NCBI RefSeq assembly: GCF_000092025.1
Contig: NC_003063.2
Span: 744,001 to 808,000 of the forward strand
DNA: 64,000 nt
Direction: 5' to 3'
Source of the DNA: Agrobacterium fabrum str. C58
GTDB taxonomy: Bacteria; Pseudomonadota; Alphaproteobacteria; Rhizobiales; Rhizobiaceae
Positions 36,984 through 45,458 of the stretch are shown piece after piece. Below the pieces are notes generated by a model, which made no database searches, had not been told where the DNA came from, and was given only the letters and a program-made list of their open reading frames with translations. The stretch's first letter is position 1. Each line of letters starts with the position of its first letter. Position numbers and translations under genes: made by a program.

Positions 36984-37021
36984 AAAAAATTCGCTTTCCG
37001 CATCGCTGCAAAAAGCGAATT
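36984..37021 (-). terminator. Intrinsic terminator of mnmA
   Basis: The minus strand reads AATTCGCTTT, a 14-base loop, AAAGCGAATT and then TTTTT. The perfect 10-bp stem spans 36988-36997 and 37012-37021, four bases past the mnmA stop. Confidence 0.65.
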
Positions 37022-37024
37022 GTT

Positions 37025-38233
37025 TCAGGCGGCAACCGGCTTTTCCAGAAGCGCCTTCAGCGATGCCTCGGCATCCACTGAGCGTTCCGAACGGTCGATG
37101 AAGCCGCCGCCGTAAACGCGGGCATCCGGACCCGGCGCGGAATAAAGCACGCAGGCCTGGCCGGGGGCAACACCGGCCTCACCGGTCATCAGATCCACAT
37201 AGATGCCATTTTCATCCGCATGCAGCACCGCTTCCGTCGGCGGGCGGGTTGAGCGCACCTTGGCGAAACAGGTAAAACCCTGCCCGGCATCAGCCGCGAG
37301 CGCACCATCACCCAGCCAGTTCATGTCGCGCAGATAGACGCGGCGGGTTTCCAGCGCCTCACGCGGGCCAACAATGACCCGACGGCCTCGTGCGTCGAGA
37401 TGCACGACGTAAAGCGGTTCTCCCGTTGCGACGCCGATGCCGCGGCGCTGGCCGATCGTATAATGCACGATACCGTCGTGGCGGCCGAGCACACGGCCGT
37501 CGAGATGCACGATATCGCCCGCCAGAGCCGCATTCGGCTTCAGCTTGTTGATGATATCGGTATATTTGCCCTGCGGCACGAAACAGATGTCCTGGCTGTC
37601 AGCCTTCTTGGCCACCACAAGCCCCATCTCTTCCGCCAGCGCCCGCGTTTCGGCCTTGGAGAGGCCGCCGAGCGGAAACCGCAGGTAATCGATCTGTTCC
37701 TGGGTGGTCGCGAACAGGAACCAGCTCTGGTCACGATCGCTGTCGATCGGGCGGTAAAGCGCACGCCGACCCGGCTGTCCGGAAACAGGATTGGGGCGCG
37801 AGCGGATATAATGGCCGGTCGCCAGTGCATCGGCACCCAGTTCCTGCGCGGTGGCGAGCAGATCGGCAAATTTTACCGTCTGGTTGCAGGCGACGCAGGG
37901 GATCGGCGTTTCGCCCATCGCGTAGGCTTCAGCAAAGGGGTTGATGACGGTTTCGCGGAACCGCGCTTCGTAGTCCAGCACATAATGCGGAATGCCGAGC
38001 GTTTCGCAGACCCGGCGCGCATCATCGATATCCTGACCGGCGCAACAGGAGCCGGCGCGGTGAACGGCAGCGCCATGATCGTAAAGCTGGAGCGTAATGC
38101 CGAGGACATCATAGCCCTCGCGCTTGAGGATACCGGCCACCACGGAAGAATCGACGCCACCGGACATGGCGACAACGATCCGGGTATCTTCCGGCCTCTT
38201 GTCAAAATCGAGCGTATTCACGTTTTTTCCCAT
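37025..38233 (-). CDS. mnmA: tRNA-specific 2-thiouridylase MnmA
   Basis: Protein of 402 residues that thiolates U34 of Lys, Glu and Gln tRNAs. The PP-loop ATPase motif SGGVDSS is near residue 25. The catalytic cysteines lie in [11 protein letters not shown] and in [12 protein letters not shown], and the central and C-terminal beta-barrel parts ([17 protein letters not shown]) are in place. The length is typical of alphaproteobacterial members, which are longer than E. coli MnmA. It stands alone, with a terminator immediately downstream and the tRNA-Met gene beyond it. Confidence 0.97.
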   Translation of the reverse strand: MGKNVNTLDFDKRPEDTRIVVAMSGGVDSSVVAGILKREGYDVLGITLQLYDHGAAVHRAGSCCAGQDIDDARRVCETLGIPHYVLDYEARFRETVINPFAEAYAMGETPIPCVACNQTVKFADLLATAQELGADALATGHYIRSRPNPVSGQPGRRALYRPIDSDRDQSWFLFATTQEQIDYLRFPLGGLSKAETRALAEEMGLVVAKKADSQDICFVPQGKYTDIINKLKPNAALAGDIVHLDGRVLGRHDGIVHYTIGQRRGIGVATGEPLYVVHLDARGRRVIVGPREALETRRVYLRDMNWLGDGALAADAGQGFTCFAKVRSTRPPTEAVLHADENGIYVDLMTGEAGVAPGQACVLYSAPGPDARVYGGGFIDRSERSVDAEASLKALLEKPVAA

Positions 38234-38366
38234 CGTCAGTCATAACGGGGGTAAAGGCCCCGCCGCCTGTCGGTCATCCGCCGCGCGTGATCGTGACCTT
38301 CATTCGGGCCAGCCTGCCTGCGGATTTAAGGGGTGCATATAGAAAGGAATGGCCGCACACGCAAGT

Positions 38367-38388
38367 ACGGGGCGGAAAACCGCCCCGT
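38367..38388 (-). terminator. GC hairpin downstream of the OpgC-like gene
   Basis: ACGGGGCGG (38367-38375) and CCGCCCCGT (38380-38388) form a perfect 9-bp stem with a four-base loop, 31 bases past the stop of the acyltransferase gene. No proper T-run follows on the minus strand, so termination would be inefficient or assisted. Confidence 0.4.
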
Positions 38389-38419
38389 AAAGTCTTCAGA
38401 TTCCGATCGCGGCAGGTAT

Positions 38420-39610
38420 TTATGCGCCTGCGGTCTTCTGGCCACTGGTGCCAAACCACTTGTCGCGCTCCCGCCACAGAGCGGGCAAGGCCAACAGTCC
38501 GATAGCGGTGAAAGCGATCAGGGTCTTGTTGAGCTGAGACAGCTCTGCCGTGCGGCCATCGAGATAATAGACGGCATAGACGATAGCAACATGCCAGACA
38601 TAGACCTGCAACGAATGACGGCCGAGCAACTGCAGGAACTTCAGCGACAGCACCCAGATCACGCCTTCGGCGATGGAGCGCACGATCGGGCGATGGTGCT
38701 GCGGACCGGCAATCACCAGCCAGGTCAGGCCGACACCAACGGCAAGGAAGTTGATGAGGTAGACCGGGCCGAAATCGGCACGGATTTCCATGGTCGAGAA
38801 CTTGCCCATCATGAATTCCGGCATCAGCCCCCAGGCCGTTGCGATGCGCAGCGGCATGAAGAACAGGCAGATCAGAAGGGCAGCCTTCGGCAGCCAGGTA
38901 TGCTCAGGCGAGAAAATCTTCTTCCACGGAATGCGGTTCTGCGCCGTCATCGCGCCCATGACCAGTGCCGAATAAAACACCAGCTGCCAGCCGAGCAGGT
39001 TGAAGCTGACGCGGATGCCCTGTTCGTCGGCCCCCTTGACGAGTTCGTTGAGCGGCGTCGTGACGATCTGCTGCAGACCAAGCTGACCGGCCATCCACAC
39101 CAGCAGGGAGCCGGCCATGACATAGGCCCACTTGCCATCAAGGCAGAGCTTAACAAGAACAGGCGCAAACAGCATGTAGACGATATATTGCGGCAGAATA
39201 TCCATGAAGGTCGGCTGGAAGAGGAATGTCGCAATCGCCGCGAGACGCAGCGGATCGTCAAACGACGTCATGCCAAGCCAGTTGTACCAGATGTAAGGCG
39301 CATGGGGGATGACCATGCGGAAGAACAGCACGGCGATCACAAGGCCCATCGCATAACGATAAAGCTCCATCGCCCGGTTCCAGATCATCTGCTTGCCGGC
39401 ATCGTAACCGTACTTCATCATCTTGCGCGCATAAACCATGCCGATCAGCAGACCGGACAGGAACACGAAGCCCTGCGCATCCTCGACAAAGGCAAACTGC
39501 CGGTGATTGATTTCCACCAGCCAGAAGCCGCCGGCAAACACCAGATGGTTGATCAGCATGAAGACGAGGAAGTAACCACGCATCCCGTCGATCAGGTCGA
39601 AGCGTTTCAT
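38420..39610 (-). CDS. OpgC-like membrane acyltransferase
   Basis: Integral membrane protein of 396 residues with about ten hydrophobic helices. It begins RFDLIDGMRGYFLVFMLINH, the arginine- and histidine-containing opening of the OpgC/acyltransferase-3 superfamily, and ends in a HSLQVYVWHVAIVYAVYYLDG helix pair. OpgC proteins add succinyl groups to osmoregulated periplasmic glucans; in this group the target could be cyclic beta-glucan, which is an inference. The start at 39610 has GGAGAG eight bases upstream. The frame is open for another 96 codons upstream, but that part lacks membrane character and a ribosome site. Confidence 0.87.
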   Translation of the reverse strand: MKRFDLIDGMRGYFLVFMLINHLVFAGGFWLVEINHRQFAFVEDAQGFVFLSGLLIGMVYARKMMKYGYDAGKQMIWNRAMELYRYAMGLVIAVLFFRMVIPHAPYIWYNWLGMTSFDDPLRLAAIATFLFQPTFMDILPQYIVYMLFAPVLVKLCLDGKWAYVMAGSLLVWMAGQLGLQQIVTTPLNELVKGADEQGIRVSFNLLGWQLVFYSALVMGAMTAQNRIPWKKIFSPEHTWLPKAALLICLFFMPLRIATAWGLMPEFMMGKFSTMEIRADFGPVYLINFLAVGVGLTWLVIAGPQHHRPIVRSIAEGVIWVLSLKFLQLLGRHSLQVYVWHVAIVYAVYYLDGRTAELSQLNKTLIAFTAIGLLALPALWRERDKWFGTSGQKTAGA

Positions 39611-39982
39611 ATCGATAGCTCTCCGTTCTCGCGGACCGCGCATTGCCCGGCCACCCAGCCCGGCCTGCGAGGCGCCGGGAATTGGATTGTCAACGCTGTT
39701 TTGCGGCTGAGGTTCCCTTTCCAGAGCGGTTTGGAACCGGAGCAAAAAGTCACATTGACGTGTACGATCCGTGGTTAGGACGCCTGGACTGAATGACAGA
39801 TGAATGAAAAAAGGCGATTCCGTGGAGCGAAGCAGCCATGCGCGGTTGATATGCCTCGGCTTTGAGAGTGTAAAGCCTTGCATAGCAATGCGAAGCAAAA
39901 AATTGCAGCAGGCAGATGCCGAGATGTCGTCGGTAAAATTTTGCCGTCGTTTTTCGCCGATCCGAGACGGTAATCCGGGCGG
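39611..39982 (-). other. Intergenic region upstream of the OpgC-like gene
   Basis: About 370 bases lie between the acyltransferase start and the terminator of the Tim44-like gene. It presumably holds the acyltransferase promoter. No gene, RNA or repeat was recognised; a 67-codon plus-strand frame at 39804 runs into the terminator hairpin and is not believed. Confidence 0.45.
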
Positions 39983-40018
39983 AAATAAAAGAGGCCCGGA
40001 GCTATGAAGATCCGGGCC
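39983..40018 (-). terminator. Intrinsic terminator of the Tim44-like gene
   Basis: The minus strand reads GGCCCGGA, a ten-base loop, TCCGGGCC and then TCTTTTATTT. The perfect 8-bp stem spans 39993-40000 and 40011-40018, about 30 bases past the gene stop. Confidence 0.65.
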
Positions 40019-40048
40019 GAATATTTTTAAAAGAGCGACGACGATTTC

Positions 40049-41128
40049 TCAGGCGGCGGCCTGAATGGCGGCGACCTGCCAGTTGTCGTTGCCGGGGCGG
40101 CGAACGAAGGTCCACATTTCCACCGCTTCGGAAGGCTTGTGCTCGTCACCCTCGATAACCTTGCCAGAGGTGCGATCACGCATGATGTCGATGGCGGAGT
40201 AACGCATGGCCACAGTCGCGTAATCCTGGCCCTCTTCGTGCCAGGCTTCTGCAACATCGCCCTGCAGCAGCGTCACGTCGCGGACGTCGTTTTTCACACC
40301 GCTGGTGGCATTGTCGCTCAGTTCCTCGGCCAGATAGGACATGGCTTCCGGCGTCGTCAGCTTGCGCAACGTGCCGTAGTCCTCGGCACCATAAGCCGAC
40401 TGAACGTCTTGCAGCATCTTCTGGAAGGTTTCGAGGTCACCCTGGGTGATACCGATTTCATCGCCTTCCGATACGGCATTGGCGTGCGGTGCCGGCTTGG
40501 CTGTGGCGGCCGCCGCAGCAGTTGCACCACCCGCAGCACCGGCAAGCGCGCCGATCTTCGGAATCTTGAACGAGGATGCGGAAGGACCGGCCTGCGAACC
40601 CCCATTAAAGGACGAGCCGGAATGATCCGTGCGCTGCGACCCACCGGCCGAGCCATAAGCAGGCTGGCCCTGACGACGCGATGCGAAGAAACGCATGGCG
40701 AGCATGATGAGACCGCCGATAAGCAACCCCTGCAACAACATGCCGAAGAAACCGGCCATGCCGCCAAAACCGCCGCCCATCAGCATGCCGAACAGGCCGC
40801 CCATCAACAGGCCGCCCATCAGACCACCCATCATGCCGCCGAAGAGGCCACGGCTCTGCTGGGGCGCTGCCTGCGCACCCGGACGAGCCGGCTGGGCAGC
40901 ATTGGGCGCTGCCTGGTTGGTATTGGGGGTCATGCTGCGGTTGATCGGCGCGGTCTGGCCGGGCGCAGTGCTTGTCGAAGGCGGAGCCGAATAGGTCCGC
41001 GTGCCGCGGCTGCCGAAACCGCCGCTGGCGCGGCGTGCCTCTGCCATGTCAACCGCCACGAAAGATACCGCGATACCAAGCGCGGCGACTGCGAACAAAC
41101 CCTTGAAGCGCCGAAAGGCAGCAAACAT
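40049..41128 (-). CDS. Tim44-like domain membrane protein
   Basis: Protein of 359 residues. A signal peptide or anchor (FAVAALGIAVSFVAVDMAEA) is followed by a Ser/Pro/Gln-rich linker (about 35-95). A strikingly Gly/Met-rich hydrophobic region comes next (about 95-155, GGMMGGLMGGLLMGGLFG), then an Ala/Gly linker. The C-terminal Tim44-like domain (about 230-359; ETFQKMLQDVQSAYGAEDYG, EMWTFVRRPGNDNWQVAAIQ) closes it. In mitochondria Tim44 links the import channel to Hsp70. The bacterial homologue has no settled role and is plausibly anchored with the Tim44 domain on one membrane face. The start has AGGAG seven bases upstream; an extension of 19 codons is unlikely. Confidence 0.88.
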   Translation of the reverse strand: MFAAFRRFKGLFAVAALGIAVSFVAVDMAEARRASGGFGSRGTRTYSAPPSTSTAPGQTAPINRSMTPNTNQAAPNAAQPARPGAQAAPQQSRGLFGGMMGGLMGGLLMGGLFGMLMGGGFGGMAGFFGMLLQGLLIGGLIMLAMRFFASRRQGQPAYGSAGGSQRTDHSGSSFNGGSQAGPSASSFKIPKIGALAGAAGGATAAAAATAKPAPHANAVSEGDEIGITQGDLETFQKMLQDVQSAYGAEDYGTLRKLTTPEAMSYLAEELSDNATSGVKNDVRDVTLLQGDVAEAWHEEGQDYATVAMRYSAIDIMRDRTSGKVIEGDEHKPSEAVEMWTFVRRPGNDNWQVAAIQAAA

Positions 41129-41288
41129 CACTATCTCCTGTTGGCCGCCCTCCCATGAGCAGCATCTCAGCAGGCGATATAGCAACTCATGATCATCATT
41201 TTTAGACCACCCGGCTTAAATTTTTTGTGATATGCAACCGAAGCGCGATACCGGCTTGTTTCGTTATCAATCTGGTGGCCGGAAAACC

Positions 41289-41322
41289 AAAAAACCCGGC
41301 ACAGGGTTTCCCCTGCACCGGG
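41289..41322 (-). terminator. Intrinsic terminator of serA
   Basis: The minus strand reads CCCGGTGCAGGG, loop GAAA, CCCTGTGCCGGG and then TTTTTT. The 12-bp stem contains two adjacent G-U wobbles that become C-A mismatches on the plus strand, so the hairpin is built for minus-strand transcripts. It begins 32 bases past the serA stop. Confidence 0.8.
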
Positions 41323-41353
41323 CCTTATTGTCCCCTTGGGAGGAACGATAAGA

Positions 41354-42949
41354 TCAGTCGACGTTAAACGTCAGCGGCTTGACCTGGCGGATCGCCGAGT
41401 TGGCGCGCAGCTTGTCGAGTACCTCTTCGGAAACCGGACCATCGACATAAAGAAGCGCGATGGCGTCGCCGGCTTCTTTTTCACGGCCAAGCTGGAAGTT
41501 GGCGATGTTGACGCCAGCCTCGCCGAGCGTGGTGCCCATGAAGCCGATCATGCCGGGAACGTCGGTGTTGGTGATGTAGATCATGTGCGATCCGACATCG
41601 GCATCCATGTTGATGTTCTTGATCTGGATGAAGCGCGGCTTGCCATCCGAGAACACCGTGCCGGCAACCGAGCGGATCTGGTTTTCCGTCTTCACCGTCA
41701 GCTTGATGTAGCCGTCATAAACGCCGGTCTTGTCACGCTTGACTTCGGAGAGGATGATACCCTTTTCCTTGATCATGACTGGTGCGGAAACCATGTTCAC
41801 ATCGGCAACCTGGCTGCGGATGAGGCCGGCAAGCAACGCGCTGGTCAATGCCTTGGTGTTCATGTTGGCGGTTGCGCCATCATAAAGGATTTCGATTTCC
41901 TTGGTGGCGCTTTCCTGCACCTGACCGACGAAAGAGCCGAGAACATCCGCGAGACGGATGAAGGGCTTCAGGCGCGGCGCTTCTTCAGCCGTGATCGACG
42001 GCATGTTGATGGCGTTGGAAACGGCACCCTTGACGAGGTAATCCGACATCTGCTCGGCAACCTGCAGGGCAACATTTTCCTGCGCTTCCGTGGTCGAAGC
42101 GCCAAGATGCGGCGTGCAGACGACGTTTGGCAGACCGAAAAGCGGGCTTTCGGTGGCGGGTTCGACTTCGAACACGTCGAAACCGGCGCCGGCGACATGG
42201 CCAGACTTGATGGCTTCGGCAAGGGCTGCTTCATCCACCAGACCACCACGGGCGCAGTTGACGATGCGCACGCCCTTCTTGGTCTTGGCCAGATTTTCAG
42301 CATTGAGAATGCCGCGGGTCTTGTCGGTCATCGGCACGTGCAGGGTGATGAAATCGGCCTGCGCCAGCAGCTCGTCCAGCTCAACCTTGGTGACGCCCAT
42401 TTCCTGCGCGCGCTCCGGCGACAGGAAGGGATCGTAGGCTAGAACGTGCATCTTGAGGCCAAGAGCGCGCGAGCAGACGATGCCGCCGATATTGCCGGCA
42501 CCGATGACGCCGAGCGTCTTGCCGGTGATTTCGACACCCATGAATTTCGACTTTTCCCACTTGCCGGCCTGCGTGGAGCTATCGGCGGCCGGAAGCTGGC
42601 GCGCGACGGCAAACATCAGGGCGATGGCATGTTCGGCAGTGGTGATGGAGTTGCCGAACGGCGTGTTCATGACGATGATGCCGCGACGCGAGGCAGCCGG
42701 AATATCGACATTGTCGACGCCGATGCCGGCGCGGCCGATGACCTTCAGATTGGTCGCAGCCTCGATCAGCTTTTCGGTCGCCTTGGTGGCGGAACGAATG
42801 GCCAGACCATCATAATTGCCGATGATTTCGGCAAGTTTGTCCTTGTCCTTGCCAAGCTTCGGCTGGAAATCGACTTCGACGCCACGATCACGGAAAATCT
42901 GGACGGCGGTTTCCGACAGTTCGTCGGATACGAGTACGCGAGGTGCCAT
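41354..42949 (-). CDS. serA: D-3-phosphoglycerate dehydrogenase
   Basis: First enzyme of the phosphorylated serine pathway, oxidising 3-phosphoglycerate to 3-phosphohydroxypyruvate with NAD. The 531 residues match the long (type I) form: catalytic/NAD domain (TLGVIGAGNIGGIVCSRALG, the dinucleotide fold; NCARGGLVDEAALAEA; catalytic His in TPHLGASTTEAQ), the intervening ASB domain, and a C-terminal ACT domain (VPGMIGFMGTTLGEAGVNIA) for allosteric control, by serine in many members. The start has GGAG nine bases upstream. It is the second gene after serC, 83 bases downstream of its stop, so one transcript is likely. Confidence 0.97.
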   Translation of the reverse strand: MAPRVLVSDELSETAVQIFRDRGVEVDFQPKLGKDKDKLAEIIGNYDGLAIRSATKATEKLIEAATNLKVIGRAGIGVDNVDIPAASRRGIIVMNTPFGNSITTAEHAIALMFAVARQLPAADSSTQAGKWEKSKFMGVEITGKTLGVIGAGNIGGIVCSRALGLKMHVLAYDPFLSPERAQEMGVTKVELDELLAQADFITLHVPMTDKTRGILNAENLAKTKKGVRIVNCARGGLVDEAALAEAIKSGHVAGAGFDVFEVEPATESPLFGLPNVVCTPHLGASTTEAQENVALQVAEQMSDYLVKGAVSNAINMPSITAEEAPRLKPFIRLADVLGSFVGQVQESATKEIEILYDGATANMNTKALTSALLAGLIRSQVADVNMVSAPVMIKEKGIILSEVKRDKTGVYDGYIKLTVKTENQIRSVAGTVFSDGKPRFIQIKNINMDADVGSHMIYITNTDVPGMIGFMGTTLGEAGVNIANFQLGREKEAGDAIALLYVDGPVSEEVLDKLRANSAIRQVKPLTFNVD

Positions 42950-43032
42950 GGTTTACGGGCTCCTTGAAAAGCGGTGCAGTTTTGAAAGCGGGGAATATGC
43001 GGCCCTGCATCAGCGCAGGGCCGGTATCAAAA

Positions 43033-44211
43033 TCAGGCGGCAGCCTTGGAAAGTGCTGCCTTCTGCGTCTGGTAAGCCCAGGCAAGCCAAGGCATGACAG
43101 CTTCCATATCGGCCGTCTCGATGGTGGCGCCGGCCCAGATGCGCAGACCGGACGGGGCGTCACGGTAAGCGCCGATATCGAGGGCGACATTTTCCTTTTC
43201 GAGCAGGGCAACGATGCCCTTGGCGAAATCGGCCTGCGCGGCTGCGTCCAGCGCCTGCACCTCGGGATCGACGATCTTCAGGCAGACGGAGGTGTTGGAG
43301 CGGGTTTCCGGCTTGACGGCCAGATTGGCGATCCAGTTGTTCTTCTCGATGAAGTCGTAGATGACCTTGGCATTGGCATCGGCACGGCCGATCAGCGCTT
43401 TGAGACCACCGAGGTTCTTCGCCCACAGCAGGGCGTCGATATAGTCCTCAACGCAGAGCATGGAGGGCGTATTGATCGTTTCGCCGGTGAAGATGCCTTC
43501 GATCAGCTTGCCGCCGGAGACCATGCGGAAGATTTTCGGCAGCGGCCAGGCCGGCGAATAGCTCAGCAGGCGCTCAACGGCACGCGGCGACAGAATGATG
43601 ACGCCGTGGCCACCCTCACCGCCCAGAACCTTCTGCCAGGAGAAGGTGACGACGTCGAGTTTCGTAAAGTCCATATCCTGTGCGAAGGCCGCCGAGGTGG
43701 CGTCGCAGATGGTCAGGCCCTTGCGGTCAGCAGGAATGAAATCGGCATTGGCAACGCGAACGCCAGACGTCGTGCCGTTCCAGGTGAAAACCACGTCACG
43801 GTCAAAATCGACCTCGGCGAGGTTCGGCAGCAGGCCATAATCGGCCTCGAACTTGCGGACGTCCTTCAGTTTCAGCTGCTTGACGACGTCGGTGACCCAG
43901 CCGGCACCGAAGCTTTCCCAGGCGAGCATATCGACGCCGCGTTCACCGAGCAGCGACCAGAGCGCCATTTCAACGGCGCCGGTGTCGGATGCGGGAACGA
44001 TGCCGATGCGATAATCAGCGGGAACATTGAGAATTTCACGGGTGAGATCGATGGCCTGCTTCAGCTTGGCTTTGCCAACCTTGGCGCGATGCGAGCGGCC
44101 GAGCGGCGCATCGGAGAGAGCATCTAGCGACCAACCGGGACGCTTCGAGCAGGGACCAGAAGAGAAATGCGTATTGCCCGGACGGAGGTCCGGCTTCATT
44201 ATATCTGTCAT
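43033..44211 (-). CDS. serC: Phosphoserine aminotransferase
   Basis: PLP enzyme of 392 residues that converts 3-phosphohydroxypyruvate and glutamate to phosphoserine. It belongs to the longer branch of the family typical of alphaproteobacteria and archaea ([18 protein letters not shown] opening). The PLP lysine lies in [15 protein letters not shown] and the aspartate that pairs with the pyridine nitrogen in ICDATSAAF. An AAGGG ribosome site sits eight bases before the ATG, inside a conserved leader hairpin region. With serA directly downstream, it makes the serine-biosynthesis operon. Confidence 0.97.
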   Translation of the reverse strand: MTDIMKPDLRPGNTHFSSGPCSKRPGWSLDALSDAPLGRSHRAKVGKAKLKQAIDLTREILNVPADYRIGIVPASDTGAVEMALWSLLGERGVDMLAWESFGAGWVTDVVKQLKLKDVRKFEADYGLLPNLAEVDFDRDVVFTWNGTTSGVRVANADFIPADRKGLTICDATSAAFAQDMDFTKLDVVTFSWQKVLGGEGGHGVIILSPRAVERLLSYSPAWPLPKIFRMVSGGKLIEGIFTGETINTPSMLCVEDYIDALLWAKNLGGLKALIGRADANAKVIYDFIEKNNWIANLAVKPETRSNTSVCLKIVDPEVQALDAAAQADFAKGIVALLEKENVALDIGAYRDAPSGLRIWAGATIETADMEAVMPWLAWAYQTQKAALSKAAA

Positions 44212-44214
44212 TTG

Positions 44215-44265
44215 ACTACCCTTTCAGATAGGCGCCTCTCGTTAGGGAGAGGTGTCCTGCCGCCG
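44215..44265 (-). ncRNA. serC-type leader RNA motif
   Basis: The short 5' leader of serC contains a perfect hairpin (CCTCTC loop CCTAAC on the minus strand, at 44235-44252), preceded by GGCGGCAGGACA and followed by a segment carrying the ribosome site. A conserved serC element of this kind, lying directly before serC-serA, was described in alphaproteobacteria in the same survey that found the SAM-II riboswitch. Position, size and hairpin fit my memory of it; its ligand, if any, is not known to me. Confidence 0.55.
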
Positions 44266-44266
44266 T

Positions 44267-44295
44267 TGCTATTCCTGTCGCCGGCCTCCGTCAAG
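44267..44295 (-). promoter_or_regulatory. Predicted serC-serA promoter
   Basis: On the minus strand, CTTGAC (44295-44290), a 17-base spacer and ATAGCA (44272-44267) fit the alphaproteobacterial housekeeping pattern. Transcription would start near 44260, at the beginning of the conserved leader, leaving a leader of about 50 bases before serC. Confidence 0.55.
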
Positions 44296-44360
44296 CGGAA
44301 TATGTCGCTACGTATGGAAATTTTAGTCCATATGCGTCATGCGACGCGATTAATGCCGCC

Positions 44361-44400
44361 AAAACGAAAACCGCCCGCACCCGGAGGATGCGGACGGTTT
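44361..44400 (-). terminator. Intrinsic terminator of the outer-membrane protein gene
   Basis: The minus strand reads AAACCGTCCGCA, a nine-base loop, TGCGGGCGGTTTT and CGTTTT. The stem includes one G-U pair that is a mismatch on the other strand. It lies 25 bases past the gene stop and just upstream of the serC promoter, insulating the two units. Confidence 0.7.
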
Positions 44401-44424
44401 GAAACTACCAGCTGGGCGTGACGT

Positions 44425-45270
44425 TTATTTATAAACGGCAGGCTGCAGCGGAATATCGGCAGGCGGCATGTATTGTGCAGTATCGCAGCCATTGAAGACA
44501 TAACGGCCACCGACACGCACTTCGTGCGAATAAAGGCCCTTGTCACGGCCCGGACCGCCGCCATTCTCATAAGCGAACATGTCGCCCTTGTTGATGTGGC
44601 GGAAACGATAGCCGATATCGGCCTTCAGGTTACAGGTGACGTCGATGGAGGCACCGGCCATCAGGGCGTAAGCGAAGCGCCACTTGCCCTTGCCGCCGTG
44701 CTCGGTGGTCGGGTCGCAGCCGAGCCCATTAACGCTGCACGATGTGTTGCGCAGCTTATCCCATTTCACGTAGGAGCCACCAATACCACCACCAACATAA
44801 GGCGTGATACTGCCATAGGTGCCGAGATCAACATAGGCGTTGGCCATCAACGTATAAGCGCTCAGCGAGCTAAGATCAGCCGAGACGCAGCGACCGGGAA
44901 CAGAACCGCAGAAGCCGCTCGTGGAGCCGCGGAAATCCGATTTACCCATATAGTCGAGGGTCACGTCACTGCGGAAATAGTTGTTGAACTGATAACCGAC
45001 ACCACCGCCGATGACATAGCTGTCCTTGATCGTCGCGGTATCGAAGTCCTGCAGATATCCACCCGGACCACCCTGATAATAATGGGCGCCGCGCAGCTTG
45101 TTGAAGGAATAACCGACGTCGCCGCGCAGGTACCAGCCACTCGCCTGGGTGACGGTCACTTCGGGTGCATCGACATAGGCAGGTGCTGGCTCGGCTTGAT
45201 AAAGATCGGCAGCAATAGCACTGGTGCCGGTCAGCAGGACGGCCAGAAATCCGGCCAGGGCGTTTTTCAT
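44425..45270 (-). CDS. Outer-membrane beta-barrel (porin-like, Omp25/RopB type)
   Basis: Protein of 281 residues with a signal peptide (LAGFLAVLLTGTSAIAAD), then DLYQAEPAP..., the typical opening of rhizobial Omp25/Omp31-like barrels. It has alternating aromatic/Gly strands (GWYLRGDVGYSFNK, YVIGGGVGYQFNNYF, GSITPYVGGGIGGSYV, LKADIGYRFRHI). Four Cys residues in two extracellular-loop-like segments could form disulphides. It is a likely eight-stranded outer-membrane barrel of structural or surface role. The ATG at 45270 is preferred (GGAG eight bases upstream) over a GTG three codons earlier. Confidence 0.9.
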   Translation of the reverse strand: MKNALAGFLAVLLTGTSAIAADLYQAEPAPAYVDAPEVTVTQASGWYLRGDVGYSFNKLRGAHYYQGGPGGYLQDFDTATIKDSYVIGGGVGYQFNNYFRSDVTLDYMGKSDFRGSTSGFCGSVPGRCVSADLSSLSAYTLMANAYVDLGTYGSITPYVGGGIGGSYVKWDKLRNTSCSVNGLGCDPTTEHGGKGKWRFAYALMAGASIDVTCNLKADIGYRFRHINKGDMFAYENGGGPGRDKGLYSHEVRVGGRYVFNGCDTAQYMPPADIPLQPAVYK

Positions 45271-45401
45271 GACTTCCACTCCAGAAGAGGCACGTGCGTT
45301 TTCGGCAGCAGATGCCAGTGAACTGTTCAGTCATGGAGATTGACGTAAAATGGTTAAGTCCCGATTAACCACGATGATTCACTATATTTATTAGCAAATA
45401 C

Positions 45402-45434
45402 TCAAAGAAAAAGCCGGCTCGACGGCCGGCTTTT
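45402..45434 (-). terminator. Intrinsic terminator of glmM
   Basis: AAAAGCCGGC (45409-45418), a six-base loop and GCCGGCTTTT (45425-45434) form a perfect stem. The minus strand continues into TCTTTG. The symmetry and the plus-strand TTTTGTCTTT mean it could also act in the other direction. Confidence 0.7.
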
Positions 45435-45458
45435 GTCTTTCGTTACTGTCACGGCAAC

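Noticed and set aside
39804..40007. Plus-strand frame of 67 codons in the gap before the Tim44-like gene
   Set aside because: It runs through the stem of a clear terminator and has no support.
41336..42442. Open frame of 368 codons antisense to serA
   Set aside because: It begins in the serA terminator region and has no family pattern; shadow of serA.
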